NCBI GenBank assembly: GCA_963693315.1
Contig: OY856187.1
Span: 383,137,711-383,201,710 of the forward strand
DNA length: 64,000 bases
Origin: Diogma glabrata
Taxonomy: Eukaryota > Arthropoda > Insecta > Diptera > Cylindrotomidae
Direction: 5' to 3'
Both the position numbers and the translations under genes were made by a program. Of the stretch, positions 29,701-43,460 are shown one piece after another. How positions within the stretch are numbered: position 1 is the first letter of the stretch; the number at the start of each line of letters is the position of its first letter. Under the pieces are notes generated by a model. It did no database searches, had not been told where the DNA came from, and saw nothing but the letters and a program-made list of their open reading frames with translations.

Positions 29701-32700
29701 TTTTTTTTTTGACAAAAATTTTGCAAAAAAAGCATGGGTTAACCCATTACCTGTTTTTTTAGCGAAAAAAAAAGTTGTCGCAAATCTTGGGGAATGGCAT
29801 ATAATCTGAAAGGTGGGTCCAAAACAATCCCCTACCTCAAGTTATAGCATAATTGGTAAGCGGGTTTAGCCACAGCACCAGCTTTGGTTTCAAATGTAAA
29901 ATTTTGGTTATCAATTTATGGCCTGTTTAAGGTAGCAAACCTGGTATTTTGACTTATTTCGCTTAAATTGACATCTAGAGATTACCGCCAGCATATTTTT
30001 TCAATTTTTTTTTTGACAAAAATTTTGCAAAAAAATCATGGGTTAACCCCTTACCTGTTTTTTTAGCGAAAAAAAAAGTTGTCGCAAATCTTGGGGAATG
30101 GCATATAAACTGAAAGGTGGGTCCAAAACAATCCCCTACCTCAAGTTATAGCATAATTGGTAAGCGGGTTTAGCCACAGCACCAGCTTTGGTTTCAAATG
30201 TAAAATTTTGGTTATCAATTTATGGCCTGTTTAAGGTAGCAAACCTGGTATTTTGACTTATTTCGCTTAAATTGACATCTAGAGATTACCGCCAGCATAT
30301 TTTTTCAATTTTTTTTTTGACAAAAATTTTGCAAAAAAATCATGGGTTAACCCCTTACCTGTTTTTTTAGCGAAAAAAAAAGTTGTCGCAAATCTTGGGG
30401 AATGGCATATAATCTGAAAGGTGGGTCCAAAACAATCCCCTACCTCAAGTTATAGCATAATTGGTAAGCGGGTTTAGCCACAGCACCAGCTTTGGTTTCA
30501 AATGTAAAATTTTGGTTATCAATTTATGGCCTGTTTAAGGTAGCAAACCTGGTATTTTGACTTATTTCGCTTAAATTGACATCTAGAGATTACCGCCAGC
30601 ATATTTTTTCAATTTTTTTTTTGACAAAAATTTTGCAAAAAAATCATGGGTTAACCCCTTACCTGTTTTTTTAGCGAAAAAAAAAGTTGTCGCAAATCTT
30701 GGGGAATGGCATATAATCTGAAAGGTGGGTCCAAAACAATCCCCTACCTCAAGTTATAGCATAATTGGTAAGCGGGTTTAGCCACAGCACCAGCTTTGGT
30801 TTCAAATGTAAAATTTTGGTTATCAATTTATGGCCTGTTTAAGGTAGCAAACCTGGTATTTTGACTTATTTCGCTTACATTGACATCTAGAGATTACCGC
30901 CAGCATATTTTTTCAATTTTTTTTTTGACAAAAATTTTGCAAAAAAATCATGGGTTAACCCCTTACCTGTTTTTTTAGCGAAAAAAAAAGTTGTCGCAAA
31001 TCTTGGGGAATGGCATATAAACTGAAAGGTGGGTCCAAAACAATCCCCTACCTCAAGTTATAGCATAATTGGTAAGCGGGTTTAGCCACAGCACCAGCTT
31101 TGGTTTCAAATGTAAAATTTTGGTTATCAATTTATGGCCTGTTTAAGGTAGCAAACCTGGTATTTTGACTTATTTCGCTTAAATTGACATCTAGAGATTA
31201 CCGCCAGCATATTTTTTCAATTTTTTTTTTGACAAAAATTTTGCAAAAAAATCATGGGTTAACCCCTTACCTGTTTTTTTAGCGAAAAAAAAAGTTGTCG
31301 CAAATCTTGGGGAATGGCATATAAACTGAAAGGTGGGTCCAAAACAATCCCCTACCTCAAGTTATAGCATAATTGGTAAGCGGGTTTAGCCACAGCACCA
31401 GCTTTGGTTTCAAATGTAAAATTTTGGTTATCAATTTATGGCCTGTTTAAGGTAGCAAACCTGGTATTTTGACTTATTTCGCTTAAATTGACATCTAGAG
31501 ATTACCGCCAGCATATTTTTTCAATTTTTTTTTTGACAAAAATTTTGCAAAAAAATCATGGGTTAACCCCTTACCTGTTTTTTTAGCGAAAAAAAAAGTT
31601 GTCGCAAATCTTGGGGAATGGCATATAAACTGAAAGGTGGGTCCAAAACAATCCCCTACCTCAAGTTATAGCATAATTGGTAAGCGGGTTTAGCCACAGC
31701 ACCAGCTTTGGTTTCAAATGTAAAATTTTGGTTATCAATTTATGGCCTGTTTAAGGTAGCAAACCTGGTATTTTGACTTATTTCGCTTAAATTGACATCT
31801 AGAGATTACCGCCAGCATATTTTTTCAATTTTTTTTTTGACAAAAATTTTGCAAAAAAATCATGGGTTAACCCCTTACCTGTTTTTTTAGCGAAAAAAAA
31901 AGTTGTCGCAAATCTTGGGGAATGGCATATAAACTGAAAGGTGGGTCCAAAACAATCCCCTACCTCAAGTTATAGCATAATTGGTAAGCGGGTTTAGCCA
32001 CAGCACCAGCTTTGGTTTCAAATGTAAAATTTTGGTTATCAATTTATGGCCTGTTTAAGGTAGCAAACCTGGTATTTTGACTTATTTCGCTTAAATTGAC
32101 ATCTAGAGATTACCGCCAGCATATTTTTTCAATTTTTTTTTTGACAAAAATTTTGCAAAAAAATCATGGGTTAACCCCTTACCTGTTTTTTTAGCGAAAA
32201 AAAAAGTTGTCGCAAATCTTGGGGAATGGCATATAATCTGAAAGGTGGGTCCAAAACAATCCCCTACCTCAAGTTATAGCATAATTGGTAAGCGGGTTTA
32301 GCCACAGCACCAGCTTTGGTTTCAAATGTAAAATTTTGGTTATCAATTTATGGCCTGTTTAAGGTAGCAAACCTGGTATTTTGACTTATTTCGCTTAAAT
32401 TGACATCTAGAGATTACCGCCAGCATATTTTTTCAATTTTTTTTTTGACAAAAATTTTGCAAAAAAATCATGGGTTAACCCCTTACCTGTTTTTTTAGCG
32501 AAAAAAAAAGTTGTCGCAAATCTTGGGGAATGGCATATAATCTGAAAGGTGGGTCCAAAACAATCCCCTACCTCAAGTTATAGCATAATTGGTAGGCGGG
32601 TTTAGCCACAGCACCAGCTTTGGTTTCAAATGTAAAATTTTGGTTATCAATTTATGGCCTGTTTAAGGTAGCAAACCTGGTATTTTGACTTATTTCGCTT

Positions 32701-33136
32701 AAATTGACATCTAGAGATTACCGCCAGCATATTTTTTCAATTTTTTTTTTGACAAAAATTTTGCAAAAAAATCATGGGTTAACCCCTTACCTGTTTTTTT
32801 AGCGAAAAAAAAAGTTGTCGCAAATCTTGGGGAATGGCATATAATCTGAAAGGTGGGTCCAAAACAATCCCCTACCTCAAGTTATAGCATAATTGGTAAG
32901 CGGGTTTAGCCACAGCACCAGCTTTGGTTTCAAATGTAAAATTTTGGTTATCAATTTATGGCCTGTTTAAGGTAGCAAACCTGGTATTTTGACTTATTTC
33001 GCTTAAATTGACATCTAGAGATTACCGCCAGCATATTTTTTCAATTTTTTTTTTGACAAAAATTTTGCAAAAAAATCATGGGTTAACCCCTTACCTGTTT
33101 TTTTAGCGAAAAAAAAAGTTGTCGCAAATCTTGGGG

Positions 33137-33440
33137 AATGGCATATAAACTGAAAGGTGGGTCCAAAACAATCCCCTACCTCAAGTTATAGCATAATTGG
33201 TAAGCGGGCTTAGCCACAGCACCAGCTTTGGTTTCAAATGTAAAATTTTGGTTTGCAATTTATGGCCTGTTTAAGGTAGCAAACCTGGTATTTTGACTTA
33301 TTTCGCTTAAATTGACATCTAGAGATTACCGCTAGCATATTTTTTCAATTTTTTTTTTGACAAAAATTTTGCAAAAAAATCATGGGTTAACCCCTTACCT
33401 GTTTTTTTAGCGAAAAAAAAAGTTGTCGCAAATCTTGGGG
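33137..33440. repeat. Chimeric A/B satellite monomer
   Basis: A single monomer deep in the B block has the A-type bases GGTTTGCAATT and CCGCTAGCAT, plus the GGGCTTAGCC variant otherwise seen near 9.5, 11.0 and 11.3 kb. It ends with the B-type AAAATCATGGG. This looks like a conversion tract or a recombinant between the two families. Confidence 0.7.
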
Positions 33441-36400
33441 AATGGCATATAAACTGAAAGGTGGGTCCAAAACAATCCCCTACCTCAAGTTATAGCATAA
33501 TTGGTAAGCGGGTTTAGCCACAGCACCAGCTTTGGTTTCAAATGTAAAATTTTGGTTATCAATTTATGGCCTGTTTAAGGTAGCAAACCTGGTATTTTGA
33601 CTTATTTCGCTTAAATTGACATCTAGAGATTACCGCCAGCATATTTTTTCAATTTTTTTTTTGACAAAAATTTTGCAAAAAAATCATGGGTTAACCCCTT
33701 ACCTGTTTTTTTAGCGAAAAAAAAAGTTGTCGCAAATCTTGGGGAATGGCATATAATCTGAAAGGTGGGTCCAAAACAATCCCCTACCTCAAGTTATAGC
33801 ATAATTGGTAAGCGGGTTTAGCCACAGCACCAGCTTTGGTTTCAAATGTAAAATTTTGGTTATCAATTTATGGCCTGTTTAAGGTAGCAAACCTGGTATT
33901 TTGACTTATTTCGCTTAAATTGACATCTAGAGATTACCGCCAGCATATTTTTTCAATTTTTTTTTTGACAAAAATTTTGCAAAAAAATCATGGGTTAACC
34001 CCTTACCTGTTTTTTTAGCGAAAAAAAAAGTTGTCGCAAATCTTGGGGAATGGCATATAATCTGAAAGGTGGGTCCAAAACAATCCCCTACCTCAAGTTA
34101 TAGCATAATTGGTAAGCGGGTTTAGCCACAGCACCAGCTTTGGTTTCAAATGTAAAATTTTGGTTATCAATTTATGGCCTGTTTAAGGTAGCAAACCTGG
34201 TATTTTGACTTATTTCGCTTAAATTGACATCTAGAGATTACCGCCAGCATATTTTTTCAATTTTTTTTTTGACAAAAATTTTGCAAAAAAATCATGGGTT
34301 AACCCCTTACCTGTTTTTTTAGCGAAAAAAAAAGTTGTCGCAAATCTTGGGGAATGGCATATAATCTGAAAGGTGGGTCCAAAACAATCCCCTACCTCAA
34401 GTTATAGCATAATTGGTAAGCGGGTTTAGCCACAGCACCAGCTTTGGTTTCAAATGTAAAATTTTGGTTATCAATTTATGGCCTGTTTAAGGTAGCAAAC
34501 CTGGTATTTTGACTTATTTCGCTTAAATTGACATCTAGAGATTACCGCCAGCATATTTTTTCAATTTTTTTTTTGACAAAAATTTTGCAAAAAAATCATG
34601 GGTTAACCCCTTACCTGTTTTTTTAGCGAAAAAAAAAGTTGTCGCAAATCTTGGGGAATGGCATATAATCTGAAAGGTGGGTCCAAAACAATCCCCTACC
34701 TCAAGTTATAGCATAATTGGTAAGCGGGTTTAGCCACAGCACCAGCTTTGGTTTCAAATGTAAAATTTTGGTTATCAATTTATGGCCTGTTTAAGGTAGC
34801 AAACCTGGTATTTTGACTTATTTCGCTTAAATTGACATCTAGAGATTACCGCCAGCATATTTTTTCAATTTTTTTTTGACAAAAATTTTGCAAAAAAATC
34901 ATGGGTTAACCCCTTACCTGTTTTTTTAGCGAAAAAAAAAGTTGTCGCAAATCTTGGGGAATGGCATATAAACTGAAAGGTGGGTCCAAAACAATCCCCT
35001 ACCTCAAGTTATAGCATAATTGGTAAGCGGGTTTAGCCACAGCACCAGCTTTGGTTTCAAATGTAAAATTTTGGTTATCAATTTATGGCCTGTTTAAGGT
35101 AGCAAACCTGGTATTTTGACTTATTTCGCTTAAATTGACATCTAGAGATTACCGCCAGCATATTTTTTCAATTTTTTTTTTGACAAAAATTTTGCAAAAA
35201 AATCATGGGTTAACCCCTTACCTGTTTTTTTAGCGAAAAAAAAAGTTGTCGCAAATCTTGGGGAATGGCATATAATCTGAAAGGTGGGTCCAAAACAATC
35301 CCCTACCTCAAGTTATAGCATAATTGGTAAGCGGGTTTAGCCACAGCACCAGCTTTGGTTTCAAATGTAAAATTTTGGTTATCAATTTATGGCCTGTTTA
35401 AGGTAGCAAACCTGGTATTTTGACTTATGTCGCTTAAATTGACATCTAGAGATTACCGCCAGCATATTTTTCAATTTTTTTTTTGACAAAAATTTTGCAA
35501 AAAAATCATGGGTTAACCCCTTACCTGTTTTTTTAGCGAAAAAAAAAGTTGTCGCAAATCTTGGGGAATGGCATATAAACTGAAAGGTGGGTCCAAAACA
35601 ATCCCCTACCTCAAGTTATAGCATAATTGGTAAGCGGGTTTAGCCACAGCACCAGCTTTGGTTTCAAATGTAAAATTTTGGTTATCAATTTATGGCCTGT
35701 TTAAGGTAGCAAACCTGGTATTTTGACTTATTTCGCTTAAATTGACATCTAGAGATTACCGCCAGCATATTTTTTCAATTTTTTTTTTGACAAAAATTTT
35801 GCAAAAAAATCATGGGTTAACCCCTTACCTGTTTTTTTAGCGAAAAAAAAAGTTGTCGCAAATCTTGGGGAATGGCATATAATCTGAAAGGTGGGTCCAA
35901 AACAATCCCCTACCTCAAGTTATAGCATAATTGGTAAGCGGGTTTAGCCACAGCACCAGCTTTGGTTTCAAATGTAAAATTTTGGTTATCAATTTATGGC
36001 CTGTTTAAGGTAGCAAACCTGGTATTTTGACTTATTTCGCTTAAATTGACATCTAGAGATTACCGCCAGCATATTTTTTCAATTTTTTTTTTGACAAAAA
36101 TTTTGCAAAAAAATCATGGGTTAACCCCTTACCTGTTTTTTTAGCGAAAAAAAAAGTTGTCGCAAATCTTGGGGAATGGCATATAATCTGAAAGGTGGGT
36201 CCAAAACAATCCCCTACCTCAAGTTATAGCATAATTGGTAAGCGGGTTTAGCCACAGCACCAGCTTTGGTTTCAAATGTAAAATTTTGGTTATCAATTTA
36301 TGGCCTGTTTAAGGTAGCAAACCTGGTATTTTGACTTATTTCGCTTAAATTGACATCTAGAGATTACCGCCAGCATATTTTTTCAATTTTTTTTTTGACA

Positions 36401-39400
36401 AAAATTTTGCAAAAAAATCATGGGTTAACCCCTTACCTGTTTTTTTAGCGAAAAAAAAAGTTGTCGCAAATCTTGGGGAATGGCATATAATCTGAAAGGT
36501 GGGTCCAAAACAATCCCCTACCTCAAGTTATAGCATAATTGGTAAGCGGGTTTAGCCACAGCACCAGCTTTGGTTTCAAATGTAAAATTTTGGTTATCAA
36601 TTTATGGCCTGTTTAAGGTAGCAAACCTGGTATTTTGACTTATTTCGCTTAAATTGACATCTAGAGATTACCGCCAGCATATTTTTTCAATTTTTTTTTT
36701 GACAAAAATTTTGCAAAAAAATCATGGGTTAACCCCTTACCTGTTTTTTTAGCGAAAAAAAAAGTTGTCGCAAATCTTGGGGAATGGCATATAATCTGAA
36801 AGGTGGGTCCAAAACAATCCCCTACCTCAAGTTATAGCATAATTGGTAAGCGGGTTTAGCCACAGCACCAGCTTTGGTTTCAAATGTAAAATTTTGGTTA
36901 TCAATTTATGGCCTGTTTAAGGTAGCAAACCTGGTATTTTGACTTATTTCGCTTAAATTGACATCTAGAGATTACCGCCAGCATATTTTTTCAATTTTTT
37001 TTTTGACAAAAATTTTGCAAAAAAATCATGGGTAAACCCCTTACCTGTTTTTTTAGCGAAAAAAAAAGTTGTCGCAAATCTTGGGGAATGGCATATAATC
37101 TGAAAGGTGGGTCCAAAACAATCCCCTACCTCAAGTTATAGCATAATTGGTAAGCGGGTTTAGCCACAGCACCAGCTTTGGTTTCAAATGTAAAATTTTG
37201 GTTATCAATTTATGGCCTGTTTAAGGTAGCAAACCTGGTATTTTGACTTATTTCGCTTAAATTGACATCTAGAGATTACCGCCAGCATATTTTTTCAATT
37301 TTTTTTTTGACAAAAATTTTGCAAAAAAATCATGGGTTAACCCCTTACCTGTTTTTTTAGCGAAAAAAAGTTGTCGCAAATCTTGGGGAATGGCATATAA
37401 ACTGAAAGGTGGGTCCAAAACAATCCTCTACCTCAAGTTATAGCATAATTGGTAAGCGGGTTTAGCCACAGCACCAGCTTTGGTTTCAAATGTAAAATTT
37501 TGGTTATCAATTTATGGCCTGTTTAAGGTAGCAAACCTGGTATTTTGACTTATTTCGCTTAAATTGACATCTAGAGATTACCGCCAGCATATTTTTTCAA
37601 TTTTTTTTTTGACAAAAATTTTGCAAAAAAATCATGGGTTAACCCCTTACCTGTTTTTTTAGCGAAAAAAAAAGTTGTCGCAAATCTTGGGGAATGGCAT
37701 ATAAACTGAAAGGTGGGTCCAAAACAATCCCCTACCTCAAGTTATAGCATAATTGGTAAGCGGGTTTAGCCACAGCACCAGCTTTGGTTTCAAATGTAAA
37801 TTTTGGTTATCAATTTATGGCCTGTTTAAGGTAGCAAACCTGGTATTTTGACTTATTTCGCTTAAATTGACATCTAGAGATTACCGCCAGCATATTTTTT
37901 CAATTTTTTTTTTGACAAAAATTTTGCAAAAAAATCATGGGTTAACCCCTTACCTGTTTTTTTAGCGAAAAAAAAGTTGTCGCAAATCTTGGGGAATGGC
38001 ATATAATCTGAAAGGTGGGTCCAAAACAATCCCCTACCTCAAGTTATAAGCATAATTGGTAAGCGGGTTTAGCCACAGCACCAGCTTTGGTTTCAAATGT
38101 AAAATTTTGGTTATCAATTTATGGCCTGTTTAAGGTAGCAAACCTGGTATTTTGACTTATTTCGCTTAAATTGACATCTAGAGATTACCGCCAGCATATT
38201 TTTTCAATTTTTTTTTTGACAAAAATTTTGCAAAAAAATCATGGGTTAACCCCTTACCTGTTTTTTTAGCGAAAAAAAAAGTTGTCGCAAATCTTGGGGA
38301 ATGGCATATAAACTGAAAGGTGGGTCCAAAACAATCCCCTACCTCAAGTTATAGCATAATTGGTAAGCGGGTTTAGCCACAGCACCAGCTTTGGTTTCAA
38401 ATGTAAAATTTTGGTTATCAATTTATGGCCTGTTTAAGGTAGCAAACCTGGTATTTTGACTTATTTCGCTTAAATTGACATCTAGAGATTACCGCCAGCA
38501 TATTTTTTCAATTTTTTTTTTGACAAAAATTTTGCAAAAAAATCATGGGTTAACCCCTTACCTGTTTTTTTAGCGAAAAAAAAAGTTGTCGCAAATCTTG
38601 GGGAATGGCATATAATCTGAAAGGTGGGTCCAAAACAATCCCCTACCTCAAGTTATAGCATAATTGGTAAGCGGGTTTAGCCACAGCACCAGCTTTGGTT
38701 TCAAATGTAAAATTTTGGTTATCAATTTATGGCCTGTTTAAGGTAGCAAACCTGGTATTTTGACTTATTTCGCTTAAATTGACATCTAGAGATTACCGCC
38801 AGCATATTTTTTCAATTTTTTTTTTGACAAAAATTTTGCAAAAAAATCATGGGTTAACCCCTTACCTGTTTTTTTAGCGAAAAAAAAAGTTGTCGCAAAT
38901 CTTGGGGAATGGCATATAAACTGAAAGGTGGGTCCAAAACAATCCCCTACCTCAAGTTATAGCATAATTGGTAAGCGGGTTTAGCCACAGCACCAGCTTT
39001 GGTTTCAAATGTAAAATTTTGGTTATCAATTTATGGCCTGTTTAAGGTAGCAAACCTGGTATTTTGACTTATTTCGCTTAAATTGACATCTAGAGATTAC
39101 CGCCAGCATATTTTTTCAATTTTTTTTTGACAAAAATTTTGCAAAAAAATCATGGGTTAACCCCTTACCTGTTTTTTTAGCGAAAAAAAAAGTTGTCGCA
39201 AATCTTGGGGAATGGCATATAAACTGAAAGGTGGGTCCAAAACAATCCCCTACCTCAAGTTATAGCATAATTGGTAAGCGGGTTTAGCCACAGCACCAGC
39301 TTTGGTTTCAAATGTAAAATTTTGGTTATCAATTTATGGCCTGTTTAAGGTAGCAAACCTGGTATTTTGACTTATTTCGCTTAAATTGACATCTAGAGAT

Positions 39401-42400
39401 TACCGCCAGCATATTTTTTCAATTTTTTTTTTGACAAAAATTTTGCAAAAAAATCATGGGTTAACCCCTTACCTGTTTTTTTAGCGAAAAAAAAAGTTGT
39501 CGCAAATCTTGGGGAATGGCATATAAACTGAAAGGTGGGTCCAAAACAATCCCCTACCTCAAGTTATAGCATAATTGGTAAGCGGGTTTAGCCACAGCAC
39601 CAGCTTTGGTTTCAAATGTAAAATTTTGGTTATCAATTTATGGCCTGTTTAAGGTAGCAAACCTGGTATTTTGACTTATTTCGCTTAAATTGACATCTAG
39701 AGATTACCGCCAGCATATTTTTTCAATTTTTTTTTTGACAAAAATTTTGCAAAAAAATCATGGGTTAACCCCTTACCTGTTTTTTTAGCGAAAAAAAAAG
39801 TTGTCGCAAATCTTGGGGAATGGCATATAATCTGAAAGGTGGGTCCAAAACAATCCCCTACCTCAAGTTATAGCATAATTGGTAAGCGGGTTTAGCCACA
39901 GCACCAGCTTTGGTTTCAAATGTAAAATTTTGGTTATCAATTTATGGCCTGTTTAAGGTAGCAAACCTGGTATTTTGACTTATTTCGCTTAAATTGACAT
40001 CTAGAGATTACCGCCAGCATATTTTTTCAATTTTTTTTTTGACAAAAATTTTGCAAAAAAATCATGGGTTAACCCCTTACCTGTTTTTTTAGCGAAAAAA
40101 AAAGTTGTCGCAAATCTTGGGGAATGGCATATAAACTGAAAGGTGGGTCCAAAACAATCCCCTACCTCAAGTTATAGCATAATTGGTAAGCGGGTTTAGC
40201 CACAGCACCAGCTTTGGTTTCAAATGTAAAATTTTGGTTATCAATTTATGGCCTGTTTAAGGTAGCAAACCTGGTATTTTGACTTATTTCGCTTAAATTG
40301 ACATCTAGAGATTACCGCCAGCATATTTTTTCAATTTTTTTTTTGACAAAAATTTTGCAAAAAAATCATGGGTTAACCCCTTACCTGTTTTTTTAGCGAA
40401 AAAAAAAGTTGTCGCAAATCTTGGGGAATGGCATATAATCTGAAAGGTGGGTCCAAAACAATCCCCTACCTCAAGTTATAGCATAATTGGTAAGCGGGTT
40501 TAGCCACAGCACCAGCTTTGGTTTCAAATGTAAAATTTTGGTTATCAATTTATGGCCTGTTTAAGGTAGCAAACCTGGTATTTTGACTTATTTCGCTTAA
40601 ATTGACATCTAGAGATTACCGCCAGCATATTTTTTCAATTTTTTTTTTGACAAAAATTTTGCAAAAAAATCATGGGTTAACCCCTTACCTGTTTTTTTAG
40701 CGAAAAAAAAAGTTGTCGCAAATCTTGGGGAATGGCATATAATCTGAAAGGTGGGTCCAAAACAATCCCCTACCTCAAGTTATAGCATAATTGGTAAGCG
40801 GGTTTAGCCACAGCACCAGCTTTGGTTTCAAATGTAAAATTTTGGTTATCAATTTATGGCCTGTTTAAGGTAGCAAACCTGGTATTTTGACTTATTTCGC
40901 TTAAATTGACATCTAGAGATTACCGCCAGCATATTTTTTCAATTTTTTTTTTGACAAAAATTTTGCAAAAAAATCATGGGTTAACCCCTTACCTGTTTTT
41001 TTAGCGAAAAAAAAAGTTGTCGCAAATCTTGGGGAATGGCATATAAACTGAAAGGTGGGTCCAAAACAATCCCCTACCTCAAGTTATAGCATAATTGGTA
41101 AGCGGGTTTAGCCACAGCACCAGCTTTGGTTTCAAATGTAAAATTTTGGTTATCAATTTATGGCCTGTTTAAGGTAGCAAACCTGGTATTTTGACTTATT
41201 TCGCTTAAATTGACATCTAGAGATTACCGCCAGCATATTTTTTCAATTTTTTTTTTGACAAAAATTTTGCAAAAAAATCATGGGTTAACCCCTTACCTGT
41301 TTTTTTAGCGAAAAAAAAAGTTGTCGCAAATCTTGGGGAATGGCATATAATCTGAAAGGTGGGTCCAAAACAATCCCCTACCTCAAGTTATAGCATAATT
41401 GGTAAGCGGGTTTAGCCACAGCACCAGCTTTGGTTTCAAATGTAAAATTTTGGTTATCAATTTATGGCCTGTTTAAGGTAGCAAACCTGGTATTTTGACT
41501 TATTTCGCTTAAATTGACATCTAGAGATTACCGCCAGCATATTTTTTCAATTTTTTTTTTGACAAAAATTTTGCAAAAAAATCATGGGTTAACCCCTTAC
41601 CTGTTTTTTTAGCGAAAAAAAAAGTTGTCGCAAATCTTGGGGAATGGCATATAATCTGAAAGGTGGGTCCAAAACAATCCCCTACCTCAAGTTATAGCAT
41701 AATTGGTAAGCGGGTTTAGCCACAGCACCAGCTTTGGTTTCAAATGTAAAATTTTGGTTATCAATTTATGGCCTGTTTAAGGTAGCAAACCTGGTATTTT
41801 GACTTATTTCGCTTAAATTGACATCTAGAGATTACCGCCAGCATATTTTTTCAATTTTTTTTTTGACAAAAATTTTGCAAAAAAATCATGGGTTAACCCC
41901 TTACCTGTTTTTTTAGCGAAAAAAAAAGTTGTCGCAAATCTTGGGGAATGGCATATAAACTGAAAGGTGGGTCCAAAACAATCCCCTACCTCAAGTTATA
42001 GCATAATTGGTAAGCGGGTTTAGCCACAGCACCAGCTTTGGTTTCAAATGTAAAATTTTGGTTATCAATTTATGGCCTGTTTAAGGTAGCAAACCTGGTA
42101 TTTTGACTTATTTCGCTTAAATTGACATCTAGAGATTACCGCCAGCATATTTTTTCAATTTTTTTTTTGACAAAAATTTTGCAAAAAAATCATGGGTTAA
42201 CCCCTTACCTGTTTTTTTAGCGAAAAAAAAAGTTGTCGCAAATCTTGGGGAATGGCATATAATCTGAAAGGTGGGTCCAAAACAATCCCCTACCTCAAGT
42301 TATAGCATAATTGGTAAGCGGGTTTAGCCACAGCACCAGCTTTGGTTTCAAATGTAAAATTTTGGTTATCAATTTATGGCCTGTTTAAGGTAGCAAACCT

Positions 42401-43376
42401 GGTATTTTGACTTATTTCGCTTAAATTGACATCTAGAGATTACCGCCAGCATATTTTTTCAATTTTTTTTTTGACAAAAATTTTGCAAAAAAATCATGGG
42501 TTAACCCCTTACCTGTTTTTTTAGCAAAAAAAAAAGTTGTCGCAAATCTTGGGGAATGGCATATAAACTGAAAGGTGGGTCCAAAACAATCCCCTACCTC
42601 AAGTTATAGCATAATTGGTAAGCGGGTTTAGCCACAGCACCAGCTTTGGTTTCAAATGTAAAATTTTGGTTATCAATTTATGGCCTGTTTAAGGTAGCAA
42701 ACCTGGTATTTTGACTTATTTCGCTTAAATTGACATCTAGAGATTACCGCCAGCATATTTTTTCAATTTTTTTTTTGACAAAAATTTTGCAAAAAAATCA
42801 TGGGTTAACCCCTTACCTGTTTTTTTAGCGAAAAAAAAAGTTGTCGCAAATCTTGGGGAATGGCATATAATCTGAAAGGTGGGTCCAAAACAATCCTCTA
42901 CCTCAAGTTATAGCATAATTGGTAAGCGGGTTTAGCCACAGCACCAGCTTTGGTTTCAAATGTAAAATTTTGGTTATCAATTTATGGCCTGTTTAAGGTA
43001 GCAAACCTGGTATTTTGACTTATTTCGCTTAAATTGACATCTAGAGATTACCGCCAGCATATTTTTTCAATTTTTTTTTTGACAAAAATTTTGCAAAAAA
43101 ATCATGGGTTAACCCCTTACCTGTTTTTTTAGCGAAAAAAAAAGTTGTCGCAAATCTTGGGGAATGGCATATAAACTGAAAGGTGGGTCCAAAACAATCC
43201 CCTACCTCAAGTTATAGCATAATTGGTAAGCGGGTTTAGCCACAGCACCAGCTTTGGTTTCAAATGTAAAATTTTGGTTATCAATTTATGGCCTGTTTAA
43301 GGTAGCAAACCTGGTATTTTGACTTATTTCGCTTAAATTGACATCTAGAGATTACCGCCAGCATATTTTTTCAATT

Positions 43377-43460
43377 TTTTTTTTGACAAAAATTTTGCAA
43401 AAAAATCATGGGTTAACCTTAAAATCTTGGGTTAACCTTACCTGTTTTTTTAGCGAAAAA
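43377..43460. repeat. Satellite monomer with a small internal duplication
   Basis: After ATCATGGGTTAACC the monomer inserts TTAAAATCTTGGGTTAACC before resuming with TTACCTG. The segment around the GTTAACC palindrome is thus present twice. The insertion creates a spurious 66-codon open frame and is unique in the array. Confidence 0.7.
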
